NCBI GenBank assembly: GCA_024277255.1
Contig: JAJRVQ010000167.1
Coordinates: 1 to 64,000 of the forward strand
Source of the DNA: Acidobacteriota bacterium
GTDB taxonomy: Bacteria > Acidobacteriota > Thermoanaerobaculia > Multivoradales > SZUA-115
Length of the DNA: 64,000 nt
Direction: 5' to 3'
Every line of letters starts with the position of its first letter. The stretch's first letter is position 1. Positions 45,559 through 54,667 of this stretch are shown here, one piece after another. The notes below the pieces were generated by a model. That model was not told where the DNA came from. It saw only the letters and a list, made by a program, of their open reading frames with translations, and ran no database searches. Made by a program: the position numbers and the translations under genes.

Positions 45559-45942
45559 TCAGTAGGGACTCTCGCCGGCCAGCCGATCCTCGCCGAGCCG
45601 TTCGAGTTCGCGCAGCAGCCGTTCGGCCGTCTCTTGGTTCAGCGCCCCCGTGTCGCGGGCGCGCTCCACTTCCGCCGCCGTCTGCCGGCTTTGCAGATAT
45701 CCGCCTACCGCTTCCAGTTCGGGCTCGATCTTCTCGGCCAAGCGAGCGGAGTTCTCCGCCAGCTGCGCGCTGATGGCATCTTGCGCCGATCGCAACTCGG
45801 TGAGCTGGCGCTGGGTCAGTTGCACCGCGGTGAGCAGGTCGTGGTGCCGTGCCCGCATGATGGTGGCAAGGCGCCAGGCCAGCACCAGACCGGCCACCAC
45901 CATCACGGCAGCCAGTCCGATGCCGATGTACAGAGGATTCAT
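45559..45942 (-). CDS. Small membrane-anchored coiled-coil protein
   Basis: A 127-residue protein of unknown function. A single hydrophobic segment (LYIGIGLAAVMVVAGLVLAW, residues 4-23) anchors it. The rest is charged and helical, with heptad-like spacing of leucine and alanine, so a coiled coil is probable. The ATG has no ribosome site; instead it overlaps the TGA of an upstream open frame that carries a 15-base repeat array. It lies between two glycosyltransferase genes of the polysaccharide locus. A scaffold or chain-length role would be speculation. Confidence 0.75.
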   Translation of the reverse strand: MNPLYIGIGLAAVMVVAGLVLAWRLATIMRARHHDLLTAVQLTQRQLTELRSAQDAISAQLAENSARLAEKIEPELEAVGGYLQSRQTAAEVERARDTGALNQETAERLLRELERLGEDRLAGESPY

Positions 45943-45947
45943 CGCGT

Positions 45948-46007
45948 CACAGTAGCTTTCGACACAGTAACCTTCGACACAGTAACTTTCGACAGCCCAA
46001 TCTTCGA
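45948..46007 (-). repeat. 15-bp tandem repeat array between glycosyltransferase genes
   Basis: Four 15-base units lie in tandem: three close copies of CACAGTAACTTTCGA (plus strand) and one degraded copy. On the minus strand they read as SKVTV-type pentapeptides. The frame is open from just after the GT2 stop (46109-46107) to a TGA at 45941-45939, which overlaps the ATG of the next gene. Confidence 0.85.
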
Positions 46008-46106
46008 GAGAACGGCTACCCGGAAATCAAGCGGGGAGATCGTCGCCAAAAGCCAGCGACTCGCGACAGCCGCATGCCCCCCGAATGGCGGCAACTTACC
46101 ACACCC

Positions 46107-47039
46107 TCAACCCTCATCCGCCTCTCCTGAAACCGCCGCCAGCACCTCTTCTCGCAACCGTAAATCTCTCTCCCCACGATACTTGCGCCGCAGGTACGAG
46201 TGCAGCAACCAGCGCTGCCAACTCGCTCGATGGCGGCGATAGTAAAGCAGTTGGCTGCGTCGATACTCGATCGCCGCGCGGCGCGCGCCACTCTCTGCCG
46301 CCGGCGCCGCTCCCGCAGAGTGAGTCAAGGGGGAACCCGAGGAGGAACCCGACTTCTCATGGAAGGCGACGGCGGAACTCTCTTGCGCCAGCTTCCAACC
46401 CGCCTTGCGCAGCCGCAGACAGAGATCGGCGTCCTCGTAATAGAGGAAGAAACTCTCGTCAAAGCCGCCCACCTGCTCGAAAGCCCGGCGCCGAACCAGG
46501 GCGCAAGCAGCGGTGAACCAGCCGCCGGCACCCAGCCGCCTCAAGGCGCGGCAGAGCGGACCATGGTTGAAGGGATGGCCCTCGAAACGGTTGGTCAGCC
46601 GGCGCACCGCCTCGCCGACCAAGCCGACATCCGGCGCCCAACTGGTTTGTAGCCTTCCATCCGGGTAGCGCAGTTGCGGAGCCACCAGGGCGAGATCGTC
46701 CTCTTCCACCATCCGCCCGACCAGACCGTCGAGGCAGCCGTCGGCCAGCCAAGCGTCGTTGTTGAGCAACAGCAGGGCGTCTCCCCGTGCCAGCTGTGCC
46801 ACCCGATTGTTGGCCGCTCCGAAACCGATGTTCTCGCCGATCTCCACCACCTGGACTCCGGGGTAATTCTGGCGCACGAAGGCCACCGAGCCATCCCGCG
46901 AGCCATTGTCGGCGAGGAGGATCTCCAAGTGTTCCACCGCGCCCGCCTGGGCGTCGAGCGCCGCCGGGCCAAGACTCGACAGGCACCGATCGAGGTACTG
47001 CTCGCCGTTGTGGTTGACGATCAAAACCGAGATCAACAT
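46107..47039 (-). CDS. GT2 family glycosyltransferase
   Basis: A 310-residue GT-A enzyme of family 2, similar to rhamnosyltransferase-like members. VLIVNHNG opens the nucleotide fold, LLADNGSRDGS follows, and LLNNDAWL is the metal-binding NND in place of DxD. GGFDESFFLYYEDADLCLR is the family's catalytic ED motif. It would add a sugar to a growing polysaccharide. The ATG at 47039 lies 7 bases inside the end of the upstream GT4 gene. Beyond the stop the same frame stays open for 55 codons through the 15-base repeats. Confidence 0.93.
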   Translation of the reverse strand: MLISVLIVNHNGEQYLDRCLSSLGPAALDAQAGAVEHLEILLADNGSRDGSVAFVRQNYPGVQVVEIGENIGFGAANNRVAQLARGDALLLLNNDAWLADGCLDGLVGRMVEEDDLALVAPQLRYPDGRLQTSWAPDVGLVGEAVRRLTNRFEGHPFNHGPLCRALRRLGAGGWFTAACALVRRRAFEQVGGFDESFFLYYEDADLCLRLRKAGWKLAQESSAVAFHEKSGSSSGSPLTHSAGAAPAAESGARRAAIEYRRSQLLYYRRHRASWQRWLLHSYLRRKYRGERDLRLREEVLAAVSGEADEG

Positions 47040-48172
47040 CGCACCTGCGCCCGCTTCAGCTCTTCGATCCACCGTTGTGCCGAGCGACGCCAGCTGAGCG
47101 ACGCCAGCCGCTCGGCGGCCTCGACCTTGATCCGCTCCTGAGTTTCGCTAGAAGCCGCCAGGATTCGCTGTGCGACCTGCTCCGTCGAGCCGGCATCGAG
47201 GCGCTCGACCCGGTAGGGATAGGCGGGCCAAAGATCATCCAGCGCCAGGCCGGAAGCGACGATCGCCGGCGTCCCACAGGCCAGCGATTCCAGAGGCGGC
47301 AGGCCGTAACCCTCGTAGGAGGAGAGGTAGAAGGTCGCCTCGGCGCCGCGCAGCAAGGGTGAGACGGCGGCCTCCGGAACGTAGCCCAACCGCCGCACCC
47401 GATCCGCCAGGCCGAGTTTCTCCATGCGCTCGCGCAAACGCCGCGGACTGCGCAACCGATCAGGACCCGCGATGACCAGAGAAAGGGCCGTGAACTGCTG
47501 GCTGAGGGCTGAAAAGGCCTCGACCATCGCCTCCGGCTGCCGCCGGTCGAGCAACGCTCCCAGATAGAGCAAATAGGGCGGGTGGACTCCCAACTCGGCC
47601 AAGATCCGGCGATCATCGGCCACCTCACTCGGCTCGGCGGGCCGGAAGCGCTCCTCGACCGCCAGCGGTACGACACCGATCCTCTCCACATCGAGAGCAT
47701 AGCTCTTCGCCACCTCGCGGCGCATCGTCTCCGTGTCGGTGAGCACCCGTGCCGCCTTGGCACAGGCGCGCCGCGCCAGCAACCGGCGGCGCCAGCGCTG
47801 GCGCCAACCGAACTCCTCCGGCAAGCACTCGAAAGAGAGGTCGTGAATGGTCACCACGCCGGGAATGCGCCCCCCGGGCGGCAAGCTGTAAGAGGGCGAA
47901 AAAACCAGTTCCGCTCCCCAGTCGGAGAGTGCGCCGGGCAGGGAGAGTTGCTCCCAGAGAACCACCTTACCTGCCGCCGGCCGGCGGGCGAAGATCGGCT
48001 CGATCGCCCGCTGCTCGAACAGAGGATCTTCGAACGGTGGGCCGTTCATGAACAGACCACACCGCCAGCCGGAGGGGGCGATCTCGGCAAAGCCACGCAG
48101 CAGACCGGCCAGATACCGGCCGACTCCGGTGCGCTCTCCTTCCAGCTCATGGGCCACTATGCCGACTCGCAT
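47033..48172 (-). CDS. GT4 glycosyltransferase
   Basis: A 379-residue GT-B enzyme of family 4. It starts MRVGIVAHELEGERTGVGRY, with the glycine-rich acceptor loop. The C-lobe has LYLGALLDRRQPE, RLGYVPEAAVSPLL and EGYGLPPLESLACGTPAI with the E-x7-E pair. ATG at 48172 was chosen because the frame extends much further upstream (to 48649) but that extension overlaps the divergent sulfatase-like gene and has no domain content. No strong ribosome site. First gene of the minus-strand polysaccharide block. Confidence 0.9.
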   Translation of the reverse strand: MRVGIVAHELEGERTGVGRYLAGLLRGFAEIAPSGWRCGLFMNGPPFEDPLFEQRAIEPIFARRPAAGKVVLWEQLSLPGALSDWGAELVFSPSYSLPPGGRIPGVVTIHDLSFECLPEEFGWRQRWRRRLLARRACAKAARVLTDTETMRREVAKSYALDVERIGVVPLAVEERFRPAEPSEVADDRRILAELGVHPPYLLYLGALLDRRQPEAMVEAFSALSQQFTALSLVIAGPDRLRSPRRLRERMEKLGLADRVRRLGYVPEAAVSPLLRGAEATFYLSSYEGYGLPPLESLACGTPAIVASGLALDDLWPAYPYRVERLDAGSTEQVAQRILAASSETQERIKVEAAERLASLSWRRSAQRWIEELKRAQVRC

Positions 48173-48281
48173 CGGCCGAACCGTACACCAGATCGACAGA
48201 TCTGGGCCGCTGCGCGGTAGCATTTGGCCGATCTCAGCTGCGGACCGAGTATCGTAGCGGGTAGTCCGTCGGGCCGCGGCG

Positions 48282-50723
48282 ATGGATTCTCTTCTCGACC
48301 CAAAAGGATCCACGGTGTTGTCGACCTTGGCCAAACTTCTCCCTCGATATTCTCGGCTCTCGGTACTCTCTCTTGCCGCCCTGGCCGCGGCATGGGGCTG
48401 CCAACCGGCGGCGCAGGTGCCGGCGAACGGCGGCGATGAGGAGGTGCCGGCGAACGGCGCCGACGAGGAGACACCGCCCGGCGCCGCAGCCCTCCTCGAT
48501 CCGCAAGTGATCGCGCTGGACGCCGCGGCTCCCGAGTACCGATTCGACGGGGCGGGCGGCTCGCTGCTTCCCGGCGCCGGCTTCTCGACGGCCGAGTTGA
48601 CTCGGATGACCGAGGAGCGCGAAGTCCCCTTCGTCTGGGTCCTGGGCACCCGTGCTGAACTCTTCTTCGAAGCGCCGAGCGACGGTCCCCTCGATTTCTA
48701 CGCCTCGGCTCACCGCTTTGACTTTCCCGAGGCTCCCGAACAGAGGCTCACCCTGGTGCTCGACGGCCGTGAGGTCGGCAGCGCGCCGCTCACCGCCGAC
48801 TGGCAAGAGCACCGAATCCCGTTGCCCGACCCGCTCGGAGCCACGGCCGACAACACCACCACTCTCCACCGGCTGGTACTGCGTTTCTCCTACGCCACGA
48901 GACCGTCCCAGGTGAGCGAGAACGCCGACGAGCGAGAGTTGTCCGCCGCCTTCGCCGCCCTGGCCATCCTCCCCCGCGGCTGGTCCGCCACGCGACCCAT
49001 GCCGCGTGCAACCCTCGACGCCGCCTCTCGCCGTTTGACCCTCCAGCCAGGCTCCGCGGTGACCATCCCGTTTCGTGGCGCCGGCCACTTCGAGCTGCGA
49101 CTGGGCACGGTGTCGACCGACAAGCGCTCCAGCGGGGCGGGCGCGGTGGAACTGGCCATCGAACTGCTCTCCCCGGGATCCGATCGCCGGACCTTGTGGC
49201 ACGGTCCGCCGGCCGAGGCGGCGAACCGGAGTTGGGCCGGCTCCGTCACCAGCCAGGCGCTCTACCGGATCCGCCTGAGCGCTGGCAGACAGACCGGTGT
49301 CTCGCCTGGCGAAGCTGGCGGAACCGTCGAGATCGAACTGCCGCCGGCCTATCTACGCCTCACCGCGCAGAGCACCCAGGCCACGCGGGACACGCAGACC
49401 GGCTCCGCCACCGCCGAACCGCCCCATATTTTCATCTACCTGATCGACACCTTGCGCGCCGACGCGCTCGGTGTCTACGGCAGCAGGGCGGCGGTCTCTC
49501 CGCGGCTGGATGCTTTCGCCAGCGAGGCCGTCGTCTATGAGAAGGCGTGGAGCCCCTCCTCCTGGACCCTGCCCGCGGTCGCCTCGTTGTTCACCGGCAC
49601 CTTCCCCTTCGAACACGGCTTGATGACCGGCTTGCACGGCTATTCCGGCGACCCGGAGTTGACCCTGGCCTCTCGGCTGCGCAGCGCAGGCTTCCACACC
49701 ATCGGCCTGTCGCACTCGCCGCTGGTCGGCCCCGCCCACGGCCTCAACGCCGGCTTCACCCGCTTTCACCTCAACGATCAACTCACCGGCACCCAGCTAC
49801 GCTCGGCGCGGCTGCGCCGCTATCTGACCTCCGAGCTCGCCACCGCCAGCGGAGCGACCTCGCCGCTCTTCGTCTACCTCCACGGGGTCGCGCCACACGC
49901 CCCGTACAGTGACAGCGAAGAGCTCGCCAGGCTGGCCCGCGAGGCGCCTGAGGTGGACGGCGTCACCTACTCGCTGTCCGAGTTCCTTTTCGGCTCGGCA
50001 GCTCAAAACCCGGCCGCCGTCGACCACTTTCGCGCCCGCTACCTCGGCGAGGTTCACTACGCCGACCGTGAGTTCGGCCGTTTTCTCGACCTCCTGCAAC
50101 ACTTGGGTCTCTACGACAACAGCGTCATCGCGGTGCTCGCCGACCACGGCGAGGAGTTCGGCGAGCATGGCGCTTTCAGCCACGGCCGCACACTCTTCGA
50201 AGAGGTGATTCACGTGCCCTTGATGGTGAAATACCCGCACTCGCGCTGGGCCGCAACGCGGCTACGCCAACGGGTGAGCACCCTCGACCTCACCCGCACG
50301 CTGCTCGATCTGGCCGGCGTCGAAACCGAACCCGGTGAGCTGGCCGGCCGCAGCTTGTTGCCGCCGGAACTCGTCGGCCGCGGCGAGCGGGCTCTGTTCA
50401 GCGAGATCGCCCCCTTGCGCGGTCCCCGGCTCGAACCGGTCGATCTGGCGGCACTCGTTTTGGGATCGGTCAAGTGCATCCACAGCGCCGGGCCGGTCGA
50501 TCAGCTGGGCCGGGAGATCCCGCCCTGGCGGATCTTCGACCTGGCTTCCGATCCCGCCGAGAGCCAACCACTCCCCGGCGACTCGGAGGCCGACCGGCGG
50601 TGCAGGAGAGAGCTCGAACGCTGGCTCGCCGTCGCCCGCCGCAGGCCATCCACCTCAGCCCCGGAGGGGGCGCTGGAGGACGAGCGCCGGCGCCAGTTGC
50701 GGGCCTTGGGATACATCGAGTGA
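48282..50723 (+). CDS. Sulfatase-like (alkaline phosphatase superfamily) lipoprotein with N-terminal beta domain
   Basis: An 813-residue exported lipoprotein (lipobox LAAAWGC near residue 40). A short VPANG-DEE repeat follows, then a beta-rich domain (about 70-380), then the sulfatase-superfamily catalytic domain (about 385-750). Metal-ligand motifs are in IYLIDTLRADALG and VLADHGEEFGEHG. The nucleophile position is SSWTLPAVASL, with threonine rather than cysteine, so an FGly sulfatase is unlikely; a phospho-sugar or phosphoglycerol-type transferase or hydrolase on the cell surface fits better. It ends LRALGYIE, and the first sulfatase-like protein ends LRALGYL, so the two are paralogues in their catalytic halves. 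The start could be the ATG at 48282 or a GTG 33 bases later. Confidence 0.85.
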   Translation: MDSLLDPKGSTVLSTLAKLLPRYSRLSVLSLAALAAAWGCQPAAQVPANGGDEEVPANGADEETPPGAAALLDPQVIALDAAAPEYRFDGAGGSLLPGAGFSTAELTRMTEEREVPFVWVLGTRAELFFEAPSDGPLDFYASAHRFDFPEAPEQRLTLVLDGREVGSAPLTADWQEHRIPLPDPLGATADNTTTLHRLVLRFSYATRPSQVSENADERELSAAFAALAILPRGWSATRPMPRATLDAASRRLTLQPGSAVTIPFRGAGHFELRLGTVSTDKRSSGAGAVELAIELLSPGSDRRTLWHGPPAEAANRSWAGSVTSQALYRIRLSAGRQTGVSPGEAGGTVEIELPPAYLRLTAQSTQATRDTQTGSATAEPPHIFIYLIDTLRADALGVYGSRAAVSPRLDAFASEAVVYEKAWSPSSWTLPAVASLFTGTFPFEHGLMTGLHGYSGDPELTLASRLRSAGFHTIGLSHSPLVGPAHGLNAGFTRFHLNDQLTGTQLRSARLRRYLTSELATASGATSPLFVYLHGVAPHAPYSDSEELARLAREAPEVDGVTYSLSEFLFGSAAQNPAAVDHFRARYLGEVHYADREFGRFLDLLQHLGLYDNSVIAVLADHGEEFGEHGAFSHGRTLFEEVIHVPLMVKYPHSRWAATRLRQRVSTLDLTRTLLDLAGVETEPGELAGRSLLPPELVGRGERALFSEIAPLRGPRLEPVDLAALVLGSVKCIHSAGPVDQLGREIPPWRIFDLASDPAESQPLPGDSEADRRCRRELERWLAVARRRPSTSAPEGALEDERRRQLRALGYIE

Positions 50724-50865
50724 AGGGTCAACGGGAGGCTGATTCGCGGTATCATCGAGCCGCCCGGCCGCCTTGCTGGGCACCTGGTCGGCTCGCTGCA
50801 CTGGCGGCCGCGATCCATGCTGATGTAACATACCGCAACCGGTACTTTTTGGGCGGAGGGATCTC

Positions 50866-52050
50866 TTGCCGTACACCATCGGCATCGACGTACGAAAAAT
50901 CCAAGATTTCGGCATCGGTACCTACATCTCACATCTGGTGAGCGGGTTGGCCGAGATCGATCAGGAGAATCAATACGTCCTCATCGCAGCGCCGCAGACC
51001 CGAGACCAGCTACCCGATCTGCCGGACAACTTCCGCGTCGCCGTCGAGCGTTCTCCGGTCTACTCGTTGCGCGAGCTGGCTTCCCTATCCTGGCGCCTCT
51101 ACCGGCTCAAGCTCGACCTCTACCACTCGACCCACTACGTTCTACCGGCGGCGCTTCCCTGCCCCGCGGTGGCCACGATCCACGACATCATCCACCTTCT
51201 CTACCCCGAATTCCTGCCCAACCGGCTCGCCTTCCTCTACGCCCAACGGATGATCCGCAGCACACTGACCCGTGGTGAACGGATCATCGCAGTGTCGCGC
51301 AACACCAAAGAGGATCTGCAAAGCTACTTCCAGGTCAGCGGCGACAAGATCGAGGTGATCTACAACGGTGTCGACGACCTCTTTCGCCACGACCTGCCGG
51401 AGGGCCAGGCCGACGACTGGCTGGAGCGGCTGGAGATCGAAAAGCCCTACCTGCTCTTTGTTGGCAATCCCAAACCGCACAAGAACCTCGACAATGTGGT
51501 CAAGGCATTCGCCCGCGCCTTGGAACTCAAGAAATTCGACGCCCGGTTGGTCTGCGTCGGCGCCCGCCAGGCAGCCGAGTTCAAGATCCGGCAACGGGCC
51601 GAGCAGCTGGGCATCAGCGATCGCATCCAGCTAGTGGGACACGTCGCCCAAGAGGCGCTGCCGGCGCTCTATCGAGGTGCTTCACTCTTCCTCTATCCAA
51701 CCCTCTACGAGGGGTTCGGCCTGCCGGTCATCGAGGCGATGGCCTGCGGCACGGCGGTGATCACCTCCAACACCTCGGCGCTGAAGGAAATCGCCGAGGG
51801 CTACGCTCACCTGGTCGACCCTTTGAATGTCGAGAAGATGGCCCTGGCCATCTCTCACTGCATGTCAGACACCGAATACCGCCAGCAGCTGGCCGAACGC
51901 GGGCGGCGGCGCTCCCGCGACTTCCGCTGGCACCGTGCTGCCAAGCAAACCCTGGCGCTCTACCTCCGGGCACTGCAAGACTCGACCACCAACCAGGGCC
52001 AAAGGCGCAATCTGAGCCGCGAACCGACCCGCGAGCGGGGAGCCGCATGA
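50866..52050 (+). CDS. GT4 glycosyltransferase
   Basis: A 394-residue GT-B enzyme of family 4 resembling mannosyltransferases. IGIDVRKIQDFGIGTYIS opens the N-lobe. Later come FVGNPKPHKNL, VGHVAQEALPALY and EGFGLPVIEAMACGTAV with the E-x7-E pair. The start is TTG at 50866, with GGAGGG 6 bases upstream; no ATG is better placed. Its stop overlaps the ATG of the next GT4 gene (ATGA), so the two and the phosphotransferase after them are one operon. Confidence 0.93.
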   Translation: MPYTIGIDVRKIQDFGIGTYISHLVSGLAEIDQENQYVLIAAPQTRDQLPDLPDNFRVAVERSPVYSLRELASLSWRLYRLKLDLYHSTHYVLPAALPCPAVATIHDIIHLLYPEFLPNRLAFLYAQRMIRSTLTRGERIIAVSRNTKEDLQSYFQVSGDKIEVIYNGVDDLFRHDLPEGQADDWLERLEIEKPYLLFVGNPKPHKNLDNVVKAFARALELKKFDARLVCVGARQAAEFKIRQRAEQLGISDRIQLVGHVAQEALPALYRGASLFLYPTLYEGFGLPVIEAMACGTAVITSNTSALKEIAEGYAHLVDPLNVEKMALAISHCMSDTEYRQQLAERGRRRSRDFRWHRAAKQTLALYLRALQDSTTNQGQRRNLSREPTRERGAA

Positions 52051-53231
52051 GCGCCGTTTCCGTAGCTCAGGCGCATCCTCGCGAGCTCAAAGTCGCGCTG
52101 GTCCACGACTGGCTCACCGGCATGCGCGGCGGCGAGAAGGTCCTCGAAGCGATCGCCAGCCTCTTTCCGCGGGCGCCGATCTACACTCTCCTGCACCTGC
52201 GCGGCAGCGTCAGCCCCGAGCTTGAATCCCATCCCATCCACACCAGCTTCTTGCAACGCGCCCCCGGCATCGCCAAACACTACCGGCGGTACTTGCCGCT
52301 GTTTCCCGCCGCTATCGAGGACTTCGATCTCTCGCCCTACGAGCTGATCATCAGTTCGAGCCACTGCGTCGCCAAAGGGGTGATCCCGCCACCCGGTGCC
52401 GAGCACGTCTGCTATTGCCACACTCCGATGCGCTACGCCTGGGACCAGGAGCACGCCTACTTCCCTCGGCGGCGTGGCCTGGTGGCCCGCTTGCGCGGGC
52501 TGGCCTTGACCGCGCTGCGCGGCTGGGACGTGGCCAGCGCGCCTCGCGTCGATCGCTTCCTGGCCAACTCGAACTTCGTCGCCGAACGCATCCGGCGCTA
52601 CTACGGTCGCGACGCGCAGGTCCTCGCCCCGCCGGTCGACACCGAGTTCTTCACTCCCGCCGCCGCAACGTCCTCAACAGCTTCCACCGATGCCACCTCC
52701 GGCGAGTACTGCCTGGTGGTCGCCGCTCTGGCGCCCTACAAGCGGGTCGACTTGGCGGTGCGCGCTTGCGCCGAAGCGTCCATCCCACTGCGCGTCGTCG
52801 GTACCGGCCCGGAGCGGGAGCGGCTGGAGCGAATCTCCGCCGGCACCACCCGCTTCCTCGGCCACGTAGACGGCGAACAATTGCGCGATCTTTACCGCGG
52901 CGCCCTCTGTCTACTTCAGCCCGGCATCGAAGATTTCGGCATCGCACCGGTGGAAGCTCTCGCCTGCGGCACGCCGGTGGTGGCCCGCGGACAAGGCGGT
53001 GTGCTGGATATCGTCGAAGATGGCCAGCACGGAACCCTCTACCGACCCGAGGACGATTCCGACGAAGCCGGCCTGCGGGCGCTGGCCCAGGCCATTGACA
53101 AGCAGCGACACATCCGATCCAATATGTTGGATCTACGAAATCATGCCGAGCGGTTCTCCCGCCACAGCTTCCTCAACGGGCTTGGCGCTGCTCTCGGACT
53201 CCGCGCTGATCGAAGGAGAGGGTCTGCCTGA
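52047..53231 (+). CDS. GT4 glycosyltransferase
   Basis: A 394-residue GT-B enzyme of family 4. ALVHDWLTGMRGGEKVLE is a signature for the branch containing WbaZ-like mannosyltransferases. CYCHTPMRYAWD is highly conserved in that branch, and FGIAPVEALACGTPVV carries the C-terminal glutamate pair (ED-x6-E type). It probably adds a mannose-like sugar during repeat-unit assembly. A short serine/threonine-rich insert lies near residue 210. The start overlaps the previous stop by four bases; the stop shares one base with the next ATG. Confidence 0.93.
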   Translation: MSAVSVAQAHPRELKVALVHDWLTGMRGGEKVLEAIASLFPRAPIYTLLHLRGSVSPELESHPIHTSFLQRAPGIAKHYRRYLPLFPAAIEDFDLSPYELIISSSHCVAKGVIPPPGAEHVCYCHTPMRYAWDQEHAYFPRRRGLVARLRGLALTALRGWDVASAPRVDRFLANSNFVAERIRRYYGRDAQVLAPPVDTEFFTPAAATSSTASTDATSGEYCLVVAALAPYKRVDLAVRACAEASIPLRVVGTGPERERLERISAGTTRFLGHVDGEQLRDLYRGALCLLQPGIEDFGIAPVEALACGTPVVARGQGGVLDIVEDGQHGTLYRPEDDSDEAGLRALAQAIDKQRHIRSNMLDLRNHAERFSRHSFLNGLGAALGLRADRRRGSA

Positions 53232-54667
53232 TGATCCGTCGACGCCATCGCTCCACCGCCTACGGGTATCTGACCAGCGACATCCTGGCACTCGTCGCGG
53301 CCTATTTCGCCGCCTGGTACCTGCGTTTCGACGTCGAAGTCGTGCCGGTGACACTCGGCTGGCCCGACTTCCAGCGTTACCTTCAGCTATTGCCGGTCGT
53401 GCTGGTGATCTGGCCGATCGTCTTCTATTTCCACGGCCTCTACCAGCTCAGCCGTGGGCGCAGCCGGATCGAGGAGGCGCTGACCGTGCTCGTCGCGGTG
53501 GCACTGTCCACCCTTCTGCTGACCGGTGCTCTGACCTGGTACCGACCGGAGACCGGCGTGCACCTCGACGGCACCCGTGTCTACTTCCAGTACAGCCGTA
53601 CCTTCCTCGCGCTGTTCACCAGTTTGAGCATCCTCGCCCTCATCTCCGGGCGCACGGCGCTGCGCGCCTGGCTTCGCCACTGGCGCACCAAGGGCCACAA
53701 CCTACAGCGCATCCTGGTGGTCGGCGCCGGTGCGCTGGGCAAGGAGATCACCCACAAGATCCTCGCCCACCGCGCCCTGGGCTTCGACGTGGTCGGCTTC
53801 CTCGACGACGATCCAGGCAAGGCCAACCTCTCGTTCCACGGCGTCAAGATGCTGGGAACCTTGAAGGATGTCCAAGAGGTTCTGGAGCGGCACAAGGTCG
53901 ATCAAGTCTTCATCGCCCTACCGCTCGATGCTCACAAGAAGATGATGCGGGTCTTGCGCTTGGTGGGAAGCGAGTGCGTCGAAGTCAAGCTGGTCCCGGA
54001 CGTCCTGCAGTACGCCACCCTCAAGGCGACCTTCGAGGATCTCGACGGCACGCCGGTGATCAACCTCTCCCAGGTGCCTTTGCAGGGCTGGAATACCCTG
54101 GCCAAGCGAGCGATGGACGTGGCGATCTCCGGCGCGGTGCTTCTCTGCCTACTGCCCTTCTTGCCGCTGGTCGCCCTGGCCATCTGGCTCGAGGACCACG
54201 GCCCGATCTTCTACCGCCAAGAGCGCATGGGGCTCGACGGCCGATCCTTCATGATTCTCAAGCTGCGTTCGATGCGGGTCAACGCCGAAGCCACCACCGG
54301 CCCGGTGTGGGCCACCGAAGACGACCCGCGCCGCACCCGCCTCGGCAGCTTTCTGCGCCGCTGGTCGATCGACGAGCTGCCTCAGGCCTGGAACGTGCTG
54401 GTCGGCGACATGTCGATCGTCGGCCCGCGCCCCGAACGGCCCGCCTTCGTCAGCGAGTTCAAACACAAGATCCCGCAGTACATGCTGCGCCACCGCGTCA
54501 AAGCCGGCATCACCGGCTGGGCCCAAGTTAACGGCTGGCGCGGCAACACCTCGATCAAGAAGCGCATCCAGTACGACCTCTACTACATCGAGAACTGGTC
54601 GCTGCTGCTCGACCTCAAGATCCTCTGGATGACCGTGCGGCGCGGGTTGCGGTTGAACGCTTACTGA
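53231..54667 (+). CDS. Undecaprenyl-phosphate sugar phosphotransferase (polyisoprenyl-phosphate hexose-1-phosphate transferase)
   Basis: A 478-residue initiating enzyme that moves a sugar-1-phosphate from a nucleotide sugar to undecaprenyl phosphate, the first step of exopolysaccharide or O-antigen synthesis. Four N-terminal membrane helices (residues 10-140), a nucleotide-binding-like CoA_binding_3 middle domain (VVGAGALGKEI) and a final hydrophobic helix lead into the catalytic domain: MGLDGRSFMILKLRSM, DELPQAWNVLVGDMSIVGPRPERP and ITGWAQVNGWRG. The length matches the WcaJ/WbaP class. ATG at 53231 shares a base with the preceding stop. Its 3' end overlaps the convergent kinase gene by 7 bases. 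Confidence 0.95.
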   Translation: MIRRRHRSTAYGYLTSDILALVAAYFAAWYLRFDVEVVPVTLGWPDFQRYLQLLPVVLVIWPIVFYFHGLYQLSRGRSRIEEALTVLVAVALSTLLLTGALTWYRPETGVHLDGTRVYFQYSRTFLALFTSLSILALISGRTALRAWLRHWRTKGHNLQRILVVGAGALGKEITHKILAHRALGFDVVGFLDDDPGKANLSFHGVKMLGTLKDVQEVLERHKVDQVFIALPLDAHKKMMRVLRLVGSECVEVKLVPDVLQYATLKATFEDLDGTPVINLSQVPLQGWNTLAKRAMDVAISGAVLLCLLPFLPLVALAIWLEDHGPIFYRQERMGLDGRSFMILKLRSMRVNAEATTGPVWATEDDPRRTRLGSFLRRWSIDELPQAWNVLVGDMSIVGPRPERPAFVSEFKHKIPQYMLRHRVKAGITGWAQVNGWRGNTSIKKRIQYDLYYIENWSLLLDLKILWMTVRRGLRLNAY

